Shown: positions 1-12,995 of the stretch, one piece after another
How positions within the stretch are numbered: position 1 is the stretch's first letter
Layout of the letters: every line of letters starts with the position of its first letter
NCBI GenBank assembly: GCA_007922305.1
Contig: ML677366.1
Location: forward strand, 11,903,132-11,967,131
Origin: Dermatemys mawii
Taxonomy: Eukaryota > Chordata > Testudines > Dermatemydidae
Length of the DNA stretch: 64,000 nt
Reading direction: 5' to 3'
Translations under genes and position numbers: made by a program
Notes under the pieces: model-generated
Database searches by the model: none
What the model was told of the DNA's origin: nothing
What the model saw: only the letters and a program-made list of their open reading frames with translations

Positions 1-1194
1 AGGGAGAGAGGAAGAAGGCATTTCAGCTGTCTTGCTAGTCACCTCTCGCTTCTTTCCTGCATATTGAAAAGGTGACACTTTTGAAGAAAGGATGGTGTTC
101 GCCTATTCAGACTGAAGCGTTCAGCCTTGGAAGAACTACAGCCAGAGCTTCAGCACCACTTTGGGACTAGAAGTCTGAGCTGAGGCTGGGCAGAGAGCTA
201 TTTCTGTGATACAGAGGTAAATTAAGCTCAGGATCTCATGTTACTGAGTTTATACTGAGGTTAGGCGCCAGTGAAGACACCCTATGGTGTCTCTTTCGTT
301 GCATCCAGTTGAATTTTGAGATCTTTTGTTGCCTTTTGGGCTGATGTGTTGAAGGAGACACTCGCTGTGATATGTAGCACTTACGGATAAGGAAGATGAT
401 AGAAGCTGCAAGTTTTATACCTCATGGGTGACTCTTAAAGGAACAAATCATTTTGCTTCCCTCTGCCCCAACTGCTTCTCCAATACCCAGATCTCTCTCA
501 TCTCTCTCCTCTGATCCCTCTCAGCAAACTTCTCATTGGCAAGGACAGTAAAAGGGCAGGTCTGTCATTGAAACTGTGGCTTGCTAGCTTTCATAGCTGT
601 GCTGCTGCTTTAAAACCGGTCCAAAGATTGATCTAACGCTGTAGCTATTTTTTCCTTTTCATAAATAAAGCTTTAGCAGTGCTTAGTTCAAATACCTGGA
701 TTCAGCAGTGAATCTCTCATCCCACTGGTCTGTTTTTCATACTGCTCTTGTCTTTATTTTGTCCTCTGTTTGCTCTTCCTACTTCTGTTCTCTTGCTGCT
801 ATTACCAGGAGGTTAGAGTTGGAGAACAGCTTGCAGTGGTGATCCATGTGTACAGCTCAGCAGAGCTCATGCCATCGTCTTTGCTCTGAACTCAGTATAA
901 CACCTTGCAGGGGCAAAAAAATCCTATCTCAGTAGGGACCAGTCTCCCATACCTTTCCACGAACAGGCACAGCAGGGGAATTTGTGACAACCACTAAGAG
1001 AGAATCAAAGGGAGGCTAAAGAGGTTGAGCCTGAGATGTTCTTTGTTGGCAGAACCATATTACAATAAAGCAGATTGTCCTTCCTTATGATGACCGTAAG
1101 TGTAACCTGTGTCTCCTCATATCTACTTTCTAAGGGCTCCTTTTCGCTTGGGTGTCCTGATCTCAGAACCTGGCTATTGCAGTCAGCCTAATAT
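1..1194. other. no recognised feature
   Basis: Mixed-composition unique-looking DNA with pyrimidine-rich patches (450-530, 720-800). No long open frame, RNA gene or repeat that I can name. Confidence 0.5.
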
Positions 1195-1385
1195 TAATAC
1201 TTTGCTTTTGTGTAATACTTTTCAGCTATAGACTTCATAGCGCTTTGTAAAGATGGCTGTGAACATCACCATTTGTAAGACTCAAAGAGCTTAAATGGGT
1301 CACCTTGCAGGTCAGTGGTAATAGATCACAGGTCTCCCAAATCTCTATTCCATGTCCTAGCCAGTGACTCTCCTGCCTCCTCAAA
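1195..1385 (-). repeat. MIR/CORE-type SINE, degraded
   Basis: The order of motifs fits a reversed MIR-type element: a GCGCTTTGTAAA-like end, then CACCATTTGTAAGACTCAAAGAGC, the degraded form of the polymer-slip segment that normally reads as 'cccattttacagatgaggaaactgag', then a 'gtcaccttgcaggtcagtgg' segment and 'cacaggtctccc'. It is old and weakly conserved. Confidence 0.45.
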
Positions 1386-4300
1386 TCCTAATAAACTTCT
1401 TTCACTTTCTGTTTGTAGGTACAGCTACTGGATCCAGACTGGGGGAGCTGCCACTGAAAGGGAAGATGACAATGAGAAAGTAAGACATACCAACTCACTG
1501 CAAGAAGAGATTTATGCATGTGTGTGTGAAAGTATTACCAAGCAAGCAAGAGGCACACATAAAACGTCCCAGAGGCATTTGGCAGTAGGCCCCGGGCTCT
1601 TCTCCTAAGCCCTTGTCACCCTACACCTTGCATTAGTGGTACCATATAACGATAGAAGCAGTTTATCCATCCGATACCGGAGAGATGTTAAAAAGGAGTC
1701 ATTAATTAGCTCTGGATACCAGTGTTATGTAATAGGAAACGTACAGCTACGCAAGGAGCTATTTGACAGAGAAAATATAGCACGAGGTCAAACACTGGGA
1801 CCCCAGCAGGGCTCCAGCAGTGACTATTTCAGTCCCCTTTGCCACGCTAAGCCTCTCTGATACAATATCATCTATCACTCCAGCTTGCAACGATGGCCAA
1901 GGAGAATGCCTCCCCACATTAGTGGCTGGTGTCTTGTTTGGAAACAGACAAGATGCTTTTTCCATTAGGGTTGAGTGACAGGTGTCAGCAACCATTCTGT
2001 AACCCAAGCCAGGTTCATCTTAGTTCAGAAAATTAGGCCACTTCTTTCTTAGCAGTGGGAGAGGTATTCACGAAGTGGGAAGGTGACACTGGGTGTACTC
2101 TGATCAAGGAGGCTGTCCTGTAGAACCCAGCCATCTGTCCCTGCTGATCTGGATGGCTTTCAGGTCAGCATATGAATCACGCACTAGCCAAAAAGCCATG
2201 AGACAGCAAGAGGAGCAAATTTCAACCCGGCTAACTCTGGTGAGCATCTTTTTATGAGCCTGTGCCTGGATGGCAGATGCTGCACATCAGCATTATTTAA
2301 GCATTAAGAGACCTATAATTGGAGACTAACGTGTCCTCATCATAGTTGACCTTATTTATGGAGGCGCTGGCATCTGAATGTCAAATTTGCATCAGTGACT
2401 TTTCTCCCCTAATAACCACTTTAATATGTAAATAACTGCATTTGCAAAAGAATAAAAATAAATAAAAGAGCTATTTTGGTTATCTCTGGGAAGATTTGTG
2501 TTTGCTGTGACTGTGGGGACTGGGCTGAGATTAGGCTCAGACACTTAATCAGGAAGAAAGTGAGAAAGAAAGACATTTAAGGATGCGAGGATATGTGAAT
2601 TCTGAATTGTAAATAACCTGCAGTGCAATCTTAGGCAAGAAGAGAGTATAAAGCACATTACCGGGCCATTTGCAGTTCTTTGTTCAGGCATAACTGACGC
2701 TTACTGTTATTTTGCTAAATCGTCTGTTCATGGGTATATGTTTTTCCATCCTGGCTAGATAGCAATCCCAATCCCCGGAGTGAAAAAGATTTACAAAATA
2801 CCTGAAATCACACATTCCTCTGCAGACTCAAACTATTCATGGGGCCATGACTCTAAAGAGTAAGGCATTGGGGGGGAGAGAACTGAGAGAACAAACTTTG
2901 TGGTGGGTGATGTGGCTAAGGAATTGTGCATTGTTGAGAATAAACAGAACCATTGTAGCTTTCCCTGCGTTGGACATTAGGCCTAATAAATGTGCTATTA
3001 CTGCAATATGGCTGGTTGTTCCATAAGGCAGAATTTATGTTAGTGCGAGGCATCAGACTTATTACTGCCATAAAGACAAGAGAAAATAAAAGACTTAACC
3101 TTCTGGCATGGGGGTCTGAGTCTCTCTCAGCAGGATATGCCAATAGAAGTTACTTGTATCTGAAAGGAAGAGGGACTGTTCTGCTCATCTGAACTTGGTT
3201 AATCCTAAAGGGAATGGAGAGCTATATTAGCCTGTACAGTGAGAAAAGCTATTGACTTCACCCTGCTATTCACAAAGACCTTTTCACTTCACATGAGCTA
3301 GAGTGGGGAGATGTCAAAGGACCTGCTGGGAAGCTCATTCATGGAACTGAAACCTGTCAGCATGTGATAAATTGTCTTAGTCTATGTTTAGCCTTCAGGG
3401 TCACATTTGTCGTTGTTCACATCTCGGTCTTAAAATGTAAAGGAGAATGTGAGGCCTCTTTACATGGGTGCTGAGAGCCCCGGAGAAACCTGCCCATTAC
3501 CTCCAGAATGTTTGACTGCTTAACCTCAATCAGTGCAACAGTTTATGCTGGTGCCCAAATACAATGCAAAATAACCATCGTAGTTAAAATCTGCAGCTTG
3601 CCAGGTACAAAAGCTGCCCATTCACAAATGCCTCCATACTGTGTTCGTCAGTGTATCATCCAAGTACTTTAGTTCAGCTCTGCTGGTGTTGGCTTTAGGA
3701 TTATTTTACTAAGGATCAGAACCCTACACTCAGACTATGGGGAACTTTGAATCCAGATCTGGATCCAAACTTTGTGGCTTGGGTCATTCTCCAAAACCAA
3801 CTCCTTATTCCAACAAAGAGGTCTGCACCAATGCCAGCAGAAGAAGCTTCTTTCACACACAGCCTCCAACCAGTGTTTCTCAACATTCCTTTGGAGAGAC
3901 CAACTCCAAGGATCAAGGGGAGTTCAGGCTCCACGGTCCATTTAATCCTTGGCTTCTTTGATGGCTTTGACTGTGTTGATGAAATTAGAGATACATACAC
4001 CTGGTCACCAATTAGAGACAAGAGAATGACCAAAACAACCTGTCTGAGTCATGACAGCCACCAGATAATAGAGCTATTCTATTGTATTGACTTGGGCCAC
4101 ATGGTGACCCAGAAGCAACACACTCTTTTACCTCATTCTCAGTCCTCAGCTCCATCCATTTCCTCAGTTTTGGACAATTCTAGAGCAAAGATACAAAGTA
4201 GTAGAGAAAAATGATAGTTCTGAATATATCTTTCTGTAGAGACCCTGATCTGTACTCAGAAGATATGAATTTAAGTACAAATCAGACCCAGATAATAAAA

Positions 4301-6410
4301 TAAAATAATCATGGTATAACCGTGTTGCTGGGGCAGCTCCTCTGTGTTGTCATTCAAGGCACAACTCACCCAGATGTGGGTCTTTGCTGGTGTGTCTCTG
4401 CCTCTGTGAGGTACAGAGGTCCTTCCGTCCAAAGCATCCTTCACTTCTACCCTTTCTGGGTCACTAAATTTCAGAGGTAATCGGGAACAAAACAAACGCA
4501 ACTCAAAAACAGGGCTGTCCCTTGAACCTTCAGTGAAGCCCCACCTTTCTGTTCAGGACTTGTCTCCCAAACAGCCTAGGCTTCCACTGGTTTACCCCTG
4601 GGGTGTGGTCTCCCCTTCCATGGGGGTTGATCCAGCTGGCTAGCAAGCTCCCTCAGGGCTGTAACTGGATTCTCTCCCATCAAGAGAAGCTGAGCTCTGT
4701 CAAAGGCTAGTTCTCCCCCTTTAGATCTTTTCTCCATGTCTGACATTGGCTGCAGGTGTAGCAGGTGGATCCACATACATATCTTAACCCCCTCATTGCC
4801 AGGGTGGGGCCTCTCTGGCCCATCTTACATGGCAATGTTAAGGGAACTGCCATGATGGCTGAAGAAGTCAGAGCACTGGAAGAGATTAACACTTCTTTCT
4901 TAGAGATTAACATTTCTTTCTTTCTTTCTCTCGTAAGAACAAATTGTTTGATCAGGTTAGTTATGAAGCCAATTCCAATAAAATGTCTCCATGAATTCCA
5001 AGAGGGATGTTGATAAACTGGAATTGACATTAAAGATGCAGCAAGATGCCATGATAAAGACTATGCAGATTTTGTCCATAGAATACGATAAAACTTTTAT
5101 TGTAAAGCAGGTTTTATGTAAGCTGGATCACAAAACATTTTCTAGAATTAAATTAATGTCAGACAATATATGGCATAAATTACAGAAAACAGAGGTCGTA
5201 AAGACATTGTATGGTGAATAAATTTAAGCAGTTAGAAGATTGATCGCAGAGGATGAGTCAAATTAAGAGGTAGAGTCAAGGGAGAACAGGAAATATACAT
5301 TTTAAAATGAGAATTGAAAAGAAATGGAGAGTTGATGAGGCAGAGAGAGACAAGAGACTGTTCATTACTGATGGCAGGAGATACAAAGAAGAAGTAGGGC
5401 TATTGCTTTGAAACTGTGGAGGGCGGGTAGCTGGGGGATGAACAAGACAAGGGAGGAAGTAGATCTAGATGGGTGAAGGGAATAGGGAAGAGACAAGGTC
5501 CATGACATTGGGCGCAGCGTGTTCCTACTGATGAAGTTCCCACATATTTAATATAGCCAAAGTGGAGTCCATTTCAAACTAGTCCACAAAGGCCTTTGAA
5601 ATGCTGCTCACCTTAGCAAGCCCCTGAGCAGTTTGTGGTTGACAATAATAGAGTGGAAGGTCACATGACATTAGATACCAAAGATTCTCAAAGATGCATA
5701 CACCTATCCTCTGGGTGATAGTATTCAGTGTATGCATGCACACTAGCTATTTGTGCTAGCCTTTGGGCGACTGGAGGCCTAACTAGCCAGGTGTATGTGC
5801 AGATTTCCATAAGTACAACAAGCATCTGACAAAATTTATTAGCAGTGTGCAGAAGTATGTGTGTGCAACTGTGAATGTCCATCTGTGGAAATCCGCCTCT
5901 GCCTATGTCATTTCTCCTTGCTATAGCAAGGAACAAAATGTCCTCCTAGGTACAAGGTATTAAAAGAGGCAGCAAGTGATGGAACATTTCTGCATTTAAT
6001 CACCCAACATTTGGTGTCTTTGTCTGGCTTTCTATCCTGGGATGGAGAGCTGGGACTATGTATAATTATATCCTTTGGCACAAAGGGGTCATACAATTGG
6101 CTTAAATTGCCAACTGGCATACTTCCCAGCATACACTCAATGTCATCTTCCTTCCAGACCCTTGCATAGGGAGGCCTGGCCAGCACAGCTGTACTCTGGC
6201 AGTCCCTGGCTAGGAGATGGTCCTTTGGGGATCTTTGCGACTGAGGTGTAGTTTAGAGCAGCTGCTGGCTCTAACTGGTCTCAGTTTTGGGGAACAACTT
6301 CCAACCCCTTTGTGCTCCCTCACCTTTGCTGTGCCCAGGGGAACAGGATGCAGAAGAGGACTGAGGCCAGACTTACACAGCAGCATCACAAATGTAAAAT
6401 CTTTTTGTGG
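1386..6410. other. mostly unique DNA; AT-rich block and one old repeat
   Basis: No exon is supported here. An AT-rich block around 2290-2470 has several homeodomain-like TAAT and TTTATTTA motifs and could be a conserved non-coding element. A TTTC tetranucleotide run lies at about 4914-4932. The 155-codon frame at 3747-4214 begins inside repeat-like sequence and has no recognisable domain. Confidence 0.4.
3712..3830. repeat. old interspersed repeat containing GATCTGGATCCAAA
   Basis: The segment around 3741-3775 carries GATCTGGATCCAAACTTTG. Related wording in inverse or direct form occurs near 20335-20420, 54905-54990 and 61130-61180. The shared word set suggests one old dispersed family whose name I do not know. 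Confidence 0.3.
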
Positions 6411-6560
6411 TCATGGAATCATAGCAGTACAGATGGCAGACATCTGCTAGGCCATTCAGTCCATACTCTTGCCAGTGCACCTTACCTCCATCAAGCACTG
6501 CATTCTGCAGGGTGGATTCCATGGAGTAACACTGCAGTACACAAAGAATTTCCCGGTATG
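6411..6560 (-). repeat. CR1 LINE 3' end, 5'-truncated
   Basis: The text starts TCATGGAATCATAG, the reverse complement of the CR1 terminal octamer repeat, followed by a degraded 'agatggcagacatctgctaggccattcagtccat' segment. This matches the 3' untranslated end of CR1 read on the minus strand. CR1 is the dominant LINE of birds, crocodiles and turtles. Confidence 0.6.
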
Positions 6561-8398
6561 TGTATGTTCTGGTGGTTTGTGCAGTCTTGTTTGAAATGAA
6601 CAAGCTTGGGAGACTATTTTACAGTTTCACAGGTCTCAGATGTATTCAAAGTAAGGGCAGAACCGCAAGATCAGCTACCAGAGAGTCCATATTATTTATT
6701 AATAATTGTTTATCATAGAGTTTGTCAATTTTTTTAAAATCAGAAATCTTTGGAAACAAAATTTGCTGGTGAAATGTTACTTTTCTGATGAAACTGGAAG
6801 ACAGAAATTAGCTTGTTTTTGGTTTTTAGGCTTATTGGTTTTCTCACTCTCATCCTTTCCTCCCTTTTCTTATCTGTTTTTCTGCGGCAAAAGAAGAAAA
6901 AGTGGGTTGAGGTGCATGGAAAACTGAATCCCATCCCAAAAAACATGAAAAAAGTCCAAGCTGAAAATTTTTGATAGACAGTTTTATGAAAAAATTCAAA
7001 CAAAAATTTTTCTTTTTCAAAACCTGCAGAATGAAAATGACACCAAAATTTTTTGCAATTTGGTCTCTCCTGTTTTCCACCATCTTCACTGTAGCACCAT
7101 GTGAACTGTGGAGAGACAGGGTCATCTGATGCAGCGTAGGCATGGAGAGAATTCAGAAAGGAGTGAGGTGTAGTTCATTGGCTCGCTTATCCCATGGACC
7201 CTCGCCCACAGAAACACTGAGCCGATGGAGCTATGGGTGTATTTGCAAAGTGAAACGATTGGCCTGTGAGTTGATTTCCATTTAGAGCCTCACCAAAACC
7301 CACAAGATTGTGTGATGTCACCACACCATGGCCCTTGCATGTTTCTAACATAAAATAAGAATTATGGAATAAAAGTCACACAAAATATTTTTTATGTTTC
7401 ATATTTTTACACATTCAGAACTTAAAATCCCAACCCAGATATTGCAAACCATCATGTAACTGTCCCTATGTTTGATTATGTTGCATAATTTAAAGGGAAT
7501 GTATGTTCTTATATAGGCTGGAAGAAATTGTGAGTTCAGAGTTTTGTTGGACTTTTAGTGGGATTTGGTGGAATTTGTAAAACCCATGATGTTGAGCTCC
7601 TTTGAAAAGCCAGTCACTTATTTTGGTACCTAAAGGCTAGTAGAGCTCTTTTGAAAATTATGGCCATAGTGGTGAATCAAGCCCCTTGCATTTAATATTT
7701 TTGTCCGTGGAAAGATATCCATGTAATAATTACATTACAATAAAAACTGTTTGGAAATGGGTTAGTTTAGTTCAACAGCTGCATTGCTGCATTTCTAGTT
7801 AACAACATTCGTCATATGTATCGATTGCCTTCACCTTGTACAAATGACGGGAGTGGGGAGGCGAAATTATTTATATTTCATCATGCCAAAGAGACTGAAT
7901 GGGCACATATGGCCTGAGAGGGGAATTTTGGGACTACAAGACTGGAAAGGGAAGGAAATATAGATACAAATACAAATGATCTGTTTACAATATAAAAACG
8001 TTGTAAATAAATAACCCCTGCCATGCAGTCTGATTTATGAAGCTTGTGAAGAAGCTGCAGAGCTAGAGGATATGAAATAAATGAAAAGCTTCTTTTTGAG
8101 CCTCTGCAGAAGTAAAATGAAAGGCCTGAAATCTGGAGACACACATCAATCAGCAGAGCTGCTCAGCAGCAGCACAACAGACCTTCTGTGCTGTGGAGGA
8201 GTCACTAGTTGAAACCTCTTGGAGAAAGAGGAGCCATGCATGAGTCTGTGTCAGTACGGAATAGGTGATACAAATGGGAGGCCAATACATGTCATGCAGC
8301 TTTAGAGGATATAGAGTTAAACCGAAGTTCATTTTGCTTGTCCTTGATCAGACAGCTGTTCAGTGGCAGTACTAGTCCCTAGAGCTTCTGATATCTTC
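6561..8398. other. AT-rich DNA, no gene
   Basis: AT-rich, with a block at about 6905-7065 full of AAAATTTTT and TTTTTCAAAA words that resembles blocks at 26805-26945 and 40355-40560. No exon or RNA gene is supported. Confidence 0.4.
6905..7065. repeat. AT-rich dispersed repeat (AAAATTTT/TTTTTC words), copy 1
   Basis: Dense AAAATTTTTG, CAAAAATTTTTC and CCAAAATTTTTT words. Blocks with the same vocabulary lie at 26805-26945 and 40355-40560. Low complexity makes homology uncertain. Confidence 0.3.
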
Positions 8399-8516
8399 TT
8401 TATTTGTACTCAGTAGTACCCAGAGACCTAGCCATAAACCAGGACCCCGTTGTGCTAGGTTCTGTACAAACACAGAACAAAAAGATGGTCCCTGCCCCAA
8501 AGATCTTACAGTCTGT
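8399..8516 (-). repeat. LINE-like repeat end (ACAAATAATAA-tailed family)
   Basis: Contains 'gaccccgttgtgctaggttc', 'tgtacaaacacagaac' and 'cctgccccaaagatcttaca'. The same element is at 13842-13961 in the opposite orientation, where it ends in an (AAT)n tail, and a degraded copy at 12996-13076. Tail and orientation suggest a LINE-type or SINE-type retroposon. Confidence 0.6.
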
Positions 8517-9795
8517 TTTTGTAGGCATCATGGTAAGGGACCACATGCTTCTTCAATAATGCTCCTTCTCTCGGTAAAGTAGGTTCTAATGTCTCTTGCC
8601 ATATGTGAGCTATTCCTGAGCACATAATTGCCATAGTGTGTCCTTATACAGCCCTTGCACCAAGGGGGTCTTATTCTCATCCCAACACTGTTTTAGACCT
8701 GATTCAGCAAAGCACTTAATTATGGGCTTACCTTTACTGGAATCAACCCTGATTCACACTGGTGTGAGTGAGAGGGGAATCAGACCCTGGGTATTGAGAC
8801 TGGCTTTATAAAACAGTGTAGAATTCCTTCAGTGCAACACTCCACAGAAATAAAACAATATTCCATTATAGTTTCATCTTGTTACTGCATGATCTCCACT
8901 CACCCACAGAGACGCTTTGTCTAATTTCAAGCCAAAACTTGTTGATGGCCACTTTTTAGCCATTTGTTCTTGTGTCAATGTTAATAATAAGTGTCAGAAT
9001 ATGATGGAACCATCCCTGCCATTCTGGTGCTGAGCAGTAAGGAGTGGTCATTCCCTTGGTGAAAGTGTGGTGTACTGGGACGGTAATTATGTATCCATAT
9101 TATATTTACCTTAACAGATAATGTACATCCGTTATTTGTGTCCCTGTATCACAAGTATTGGAGTGAAAAGGACCACCGAGGAAGGCATTTTCCCCTTTTA
9201 AAATCAGTTATTATCTTTTATTTCTGTTTTATGATATCCATTGTCTGTTCTGTATTTGAAACCCTGCAAATGCTTTTACTTTTGGGGATCAGGGAGTTTT
9301 TACCTCCCATGTACACAAGATGCCCTGAGGAAGGCAGGAATTGGGGAGCGGGGGGACAACTCCCTGGCTCTGATTCTGTCCATGACCCAATGCAAAGGTG
9401 CATCTTCATCCAGCAAGTTCCTGGACACAAACCAATGAATTTCTGACTTTCATTATTTGCTATAAAAGTCTATGAATTGAAAATATAAAGAGGCTGTTCA
9501 TCAAAAATGCTCAGAGTTGTTAAACCAGTGAACTATGCAATTACACATTTGTTCCTATTAGGTTTTGAAAATGTGAGAACCTTGTGTGTAGTAACTGTGC
9601 AGTACATATTTCGTTCACATAACAATCCTGAAGGCTCGACAGCATCTCTTCATATGTATCTATAACTTGAAAGACTTACCCTCAAAATGACAGTGCTTAC
9701 TGCTTTGGTGATAGGAGACCGAGGTTTAGAAATGCCCTTCCATGACCATTGCAGAAATAGGTTCTGTCCAGCTATTCATATGGCCCCATCACTGT
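8517..9795. other. no recognised feature
   Basis: Unique-looking DNA. A short 'gattcacactggtgtgagtg' segment near 8750 resembles an old dispersed word set also seen at 17376-17443 and 18795-18895. No exon seen. Confidence 0.4.
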
Positions 9796-9985
9796 CCTAT
9801 TTGATCACCTCACAATCATTCATGGATTTAACCTCACAACACCTTGGCATGTAGAGAAGTGCTGTTATCCCCATTGTACAGATGGGAAGAGAGACGGGGC
9901 AAGTAAGTGACTAAACCCAAGGAAGTCTATGGCAAAGCTGGAAAGTGAACCCCAGTCTCTTGAGTCCTTGTCCAGTGCCTCACCA
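9796..9985 (-). repeat. MIR/CORE-type SINE
   Basis: Read in reverse it has the full MIR order: 'ttatccccattgtacagatg', a run corresponding to 'ggaaactgaggcacagagaggttaag', 'tgactaaacccaagg', 'tggcaaagctggaaagtgaa' and 'ccccagtctcttgagtcc'. This is one of the best-preserved SINE copies in the window. Confidence 0.7.
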
Positions 9986-11417
9986 CGGGGTCATCCTTCC
10001 TATGAGACACTTGGCTTAAGGTTCATAGCCACATCACTCTTCCGTGTCCACCCAAGTTGGAGAGATATTGTTGCCAGCTGTAATGGTGAGGGTCTGTGCT
10101 CTGCTCCTAAAGCTGGAAGGTGTGAAGTGGCTCTTATAGGAGTACAGCGGGGAGGTGATTGCATCAGCATCGGGAGCGTCATCTATGCTTGAACTGGGAA
10201 AACAGGGATAGCATGATTCACCCCTCCCCCTCCCCAAAACACACATACCCTAGGTTGATGAATGGATTGAAGAATCCTCTCCTCCGCTTCTGGGACTGAA
10301 ATTATCCCCTCACTACCTCTTTTCGTTTCATTTTCTTTTAATTTGCTTTCTCTCCATTTCTCTTTCTTTTTGCTCCCAATTTTTAAAACCATTTTGCACT
10401 TTTTCAAATTTATTCTGACTTTCTCCTAATGCTTCTCCTTCTTTCAGCCTTTTCCCCAACTTTTTGATCACTTCTTTTTAACCTTTAAAAAACCTTTAAA
10501 AGCACTAAACCAGTTTGGGAGTAGGAACTGCTCTTTCCTGTGTGTTTGAAACAACTGAAGTAGATCAGGCCCCTTAAGAATCCATCCCCAGGCCCAGCTA
10601 TGCAAAGCCAGAAGAAACACAGAGAAAGGATCATTCCAGGACATTACAACGAGGGCATCGTCATAGGCCAAATCTTTTCTGGAGCTGACGTTAGCAAGAC
10701 CCCAGGCTGACTCCTCATCACGGCAGGCTGTTTTCTAGCACATTTCTATGTGTGTGCAAAGTTTGATGCTTGGAGCTGATCAACAGTTGTTTGGCAGTCG
10801 TGTGATTAATTGGAAGGGAGTCCCAGTGAAAGAACATCGCTGCCATCGCATATGCAGGCTCCCTCATAGGGGAAAATGACTCATGCAAATGAAGTTATAT
10901 TTTCCATGACAGCTGCGTGGAGCAGACCCTTCTATGGACATCCCAGGTAGAGTTCTTTAATCTCATTGCCCTTTTCAAAATTTGCGAGCGTTGCCACTAT
11001 TATTGCAAATAACAAATGGAAACAGTTCCCCATGAGCAGGTTTTCTGAAGTGAATTCCTCCAGCCATGACCCACCACTGCGCTGATTCTATTGTACTGAA
11101 AGCAACACAAGCAGAAGACCAGAAGAGCATTTTGCATCACAATCAGTCTTTAGCCTGAATAAATTAACGTGACTGGGACTGTGAGATGGCTTGAGCGTGG
11201 AGTGCATGTTTGTGTTTGTGTCACTTGTGTTTGTGTGTGCACATAAGCAGATGTGTGTGCAAAATCCATCTATCATCCTGGCAGGCCTCAGAACATGGGG
11301 GCAGGACGATGTGTAAATGAGCCATGTGTAATTGTGTTAACTGACCTGCCTTTTGTGTACTCATTGTGCAAAGTGTACAATGGGTGTACAAATAACGCCG
11401 GTCTGAGCCGGTATATA
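9986..11417. other. unique DNA with a possible regulatory element
   Basis: Pyrimidine-rich 10215-10480, then mixed sequence. The stretch 10790-10925 contains an overlapping AP-1/octamer pair, listed separately. GT-rich words occur at 11205-11260. No exon supported. Confidence 0.4.
10877..10890 (+). promoter_or_regulatory. overlapping AP-1 (TGACTCA) and octamer (ATGCAAAT) motifs
   Basis: TGACTCA at 10877-10883 shares its last base with the perfect POU octamer ATGCAAAT at 10883-10890. The surrounding 130 bases are free of recognised repeats. Both are exact consensus sites, but short motifs arise by chance in a 64-kb window, so enhancer function is only a suggestion. Confidence 0.25.
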
Positions 11418-12147
11418 CAGTATATACTCGATCATAAGCCAGTTTGCGTATAAACCCCTCCCCCCTGCAAGATGGATAAGTAAAAATGGAAAATGTTTAT
11501 GACCCATTTGTAAGATGACCCTATAATTCAGGGCTTGGAAAACTTTGGCTCCTGGGCCATCAGGATAAGCCACTGGTGGGCCAAGACGGTTTGTTTACCT
11601 CGAGTGTCTGCAGGCACAGAAGTAAACCTAAGTGAACAAAGTGTCTTGGTCTACCAGCTGCTTACCCTGACGGGTCGAGACAGCAACTGGTGGGGAAATT
11701 TTGGGGGAGGAGGGGAGGAGAAGCTGGGGGTCAGGAGAGTGATCCCTGTGACCACCCCCCACATGACCCCATCCCAGCTCAGGACTCCCATACTCTCCTC
11801 ATCCCAGCCCTTCCCACCTTATCCGCAGTGGGCCGGGGAGGATGTCTCTGGCCTGGCTGGAGCTGTTCCGGCGGGCTGGGTGGCATGGCCGCAACCTGCT
11901 CCGGTGGGAGGTGCAGCTGCTTCGGAGGCTGTGGGGAGAGCAACGTGGCCAGAAGTGGAGAGTCTCTGGCCCCGTCTCTTCCCTTCTGGCTCTGCTGGCT
12001 GTGCTGCCTCTCCTTGCCCCCTCTGGTGGGGATAGGGGCTGTATCCCACCTCTCCCTCTGTTAATAAACCTGCTCATAAGCCGATCCCCTTTCCTTGTGT
12101 TTCCCTTTTTTACTAATAAAATGTGGCTTATGAATGAGTATATACAG
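11418..12147. mobile_element. TA-flanked DNA transposon (Tc1/mariner-like, non-autonomous)
   Basis: The left end reads CAGTATATACTCGATCATAA and continues GCC; the right end, in reverse complement, reads C-T/A-GTATATACTCATTCATAA and continues GCC. The termini are inverted copies over about 23 bases with three or four mismatches. Both ends are bordered by TA (11416-11417 and 12148-12149), as expected for Tc1/mariner-type insertion. The 730-bp interior is C-rich on the + strand and has no transposase, so the copy is non-autonomous. The 166-, 130- and 124-codon frames inside it are by-products of that composition. Confidence 0.6.
11529..11620 (+). mobile_element. hAT MITE remnant nested in the TA-flanked element
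   Basis: Starts CAGGGCTTGGAAAACTTTGG and continues through 'gggccaagacggtttgttta' and 'cctcgagtgtctgcaggcac'. The same order (terminal motif, 'ggcggg..cc', 'gccagtttgtttacctgc') occurs in the hAT-type MITEs at 38377 and 47482. No right end is visible, so it is a truncated or decayed copy. Confidence 0.4.
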
Positions 12148-12995
12148 TATTTTGCCTGGCGTAAAGGACAATACAAGGTGCAGGACAGCAAAGAATCAAA
12201 CCAGGAGTCATAAGCTCATCGGTGTTACAAGAGACAAAAAGACCTGTTAGATCAGTACGTGCAAGTACACAAAGTGAGACAAGTGTTGTAGAGCTGTCTA
12301 TTGGATGGTGTGTGTAATACCCCAGCTTTCCCAGGCAGCCTACTGGGACGGAATTGTTTTGGCACTTCTGCACACAGCACGACTTAAACCCATGAATGTA
12401 TCAGTGCCTAGGGACTGCGGCACCAGCCCCAGAGTGGCCAGCAGTTTTGCTTGAAGTAAAAGGGTTGGAGTGGTCTTCAAAGATAAGGGACCACACTGTC
12501 AGATGGAGAGGACCAGCTGAACTAGGCCAGTTGCCAAACCTGTGCCTTCCTGACCGTACTACGTAGAAACTGTCATAGACAGCAAGCACAGATTCAGCAT
12601 GTGCTAAGCTAAAAACCTCAAACCAGGACAACCAGTGCTTATCAAATGCCTGGGAGGGCTGTTGTGTGTGGATGCAAAGGGCTGTTCTTAGGTATGATGA
12701 GGTTTATGCAAGCAATATGCAACTCCCTGGGCAGACTTCAGGGCTTGCGTGTACATTCTTGTACCTCTTGCTAGGGTGTCTGTCCAAGTGGTACACTCTC
12801 TTAGCCATTGCTATAGGCATTGCTGTAACTTCCAAATACTCCATTGGATGCAGCTGATATCCTTCCTATATCCAATAGGTCCCCATCTTTACCTGTTTTG
12901 GCAATGTATCAATGGTGCTGCAATTTGGAATGTGGGACACTTACTCTGCGGATGGTTTTGTTCTAATTACGTTTTGTTTAACATTGATATTGTAC
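12148..12995. other. no recognised feature
   Basis: Unique-looking DNA without exon signals. Confidence 0.4.

Noticed and set aside
3747..4214. 155-codon open frame
   Set aside because: Begins inside an old dispersed repeat and shows no domain, donor or acceptor in a sensible place.
11535..12213. Cluster of 123-166-codon frames on both strands
   Set aside because: They lie inside the TA-flanked DNA transposon whose C/G-rich interior lacks stops; none resembles a transposase.
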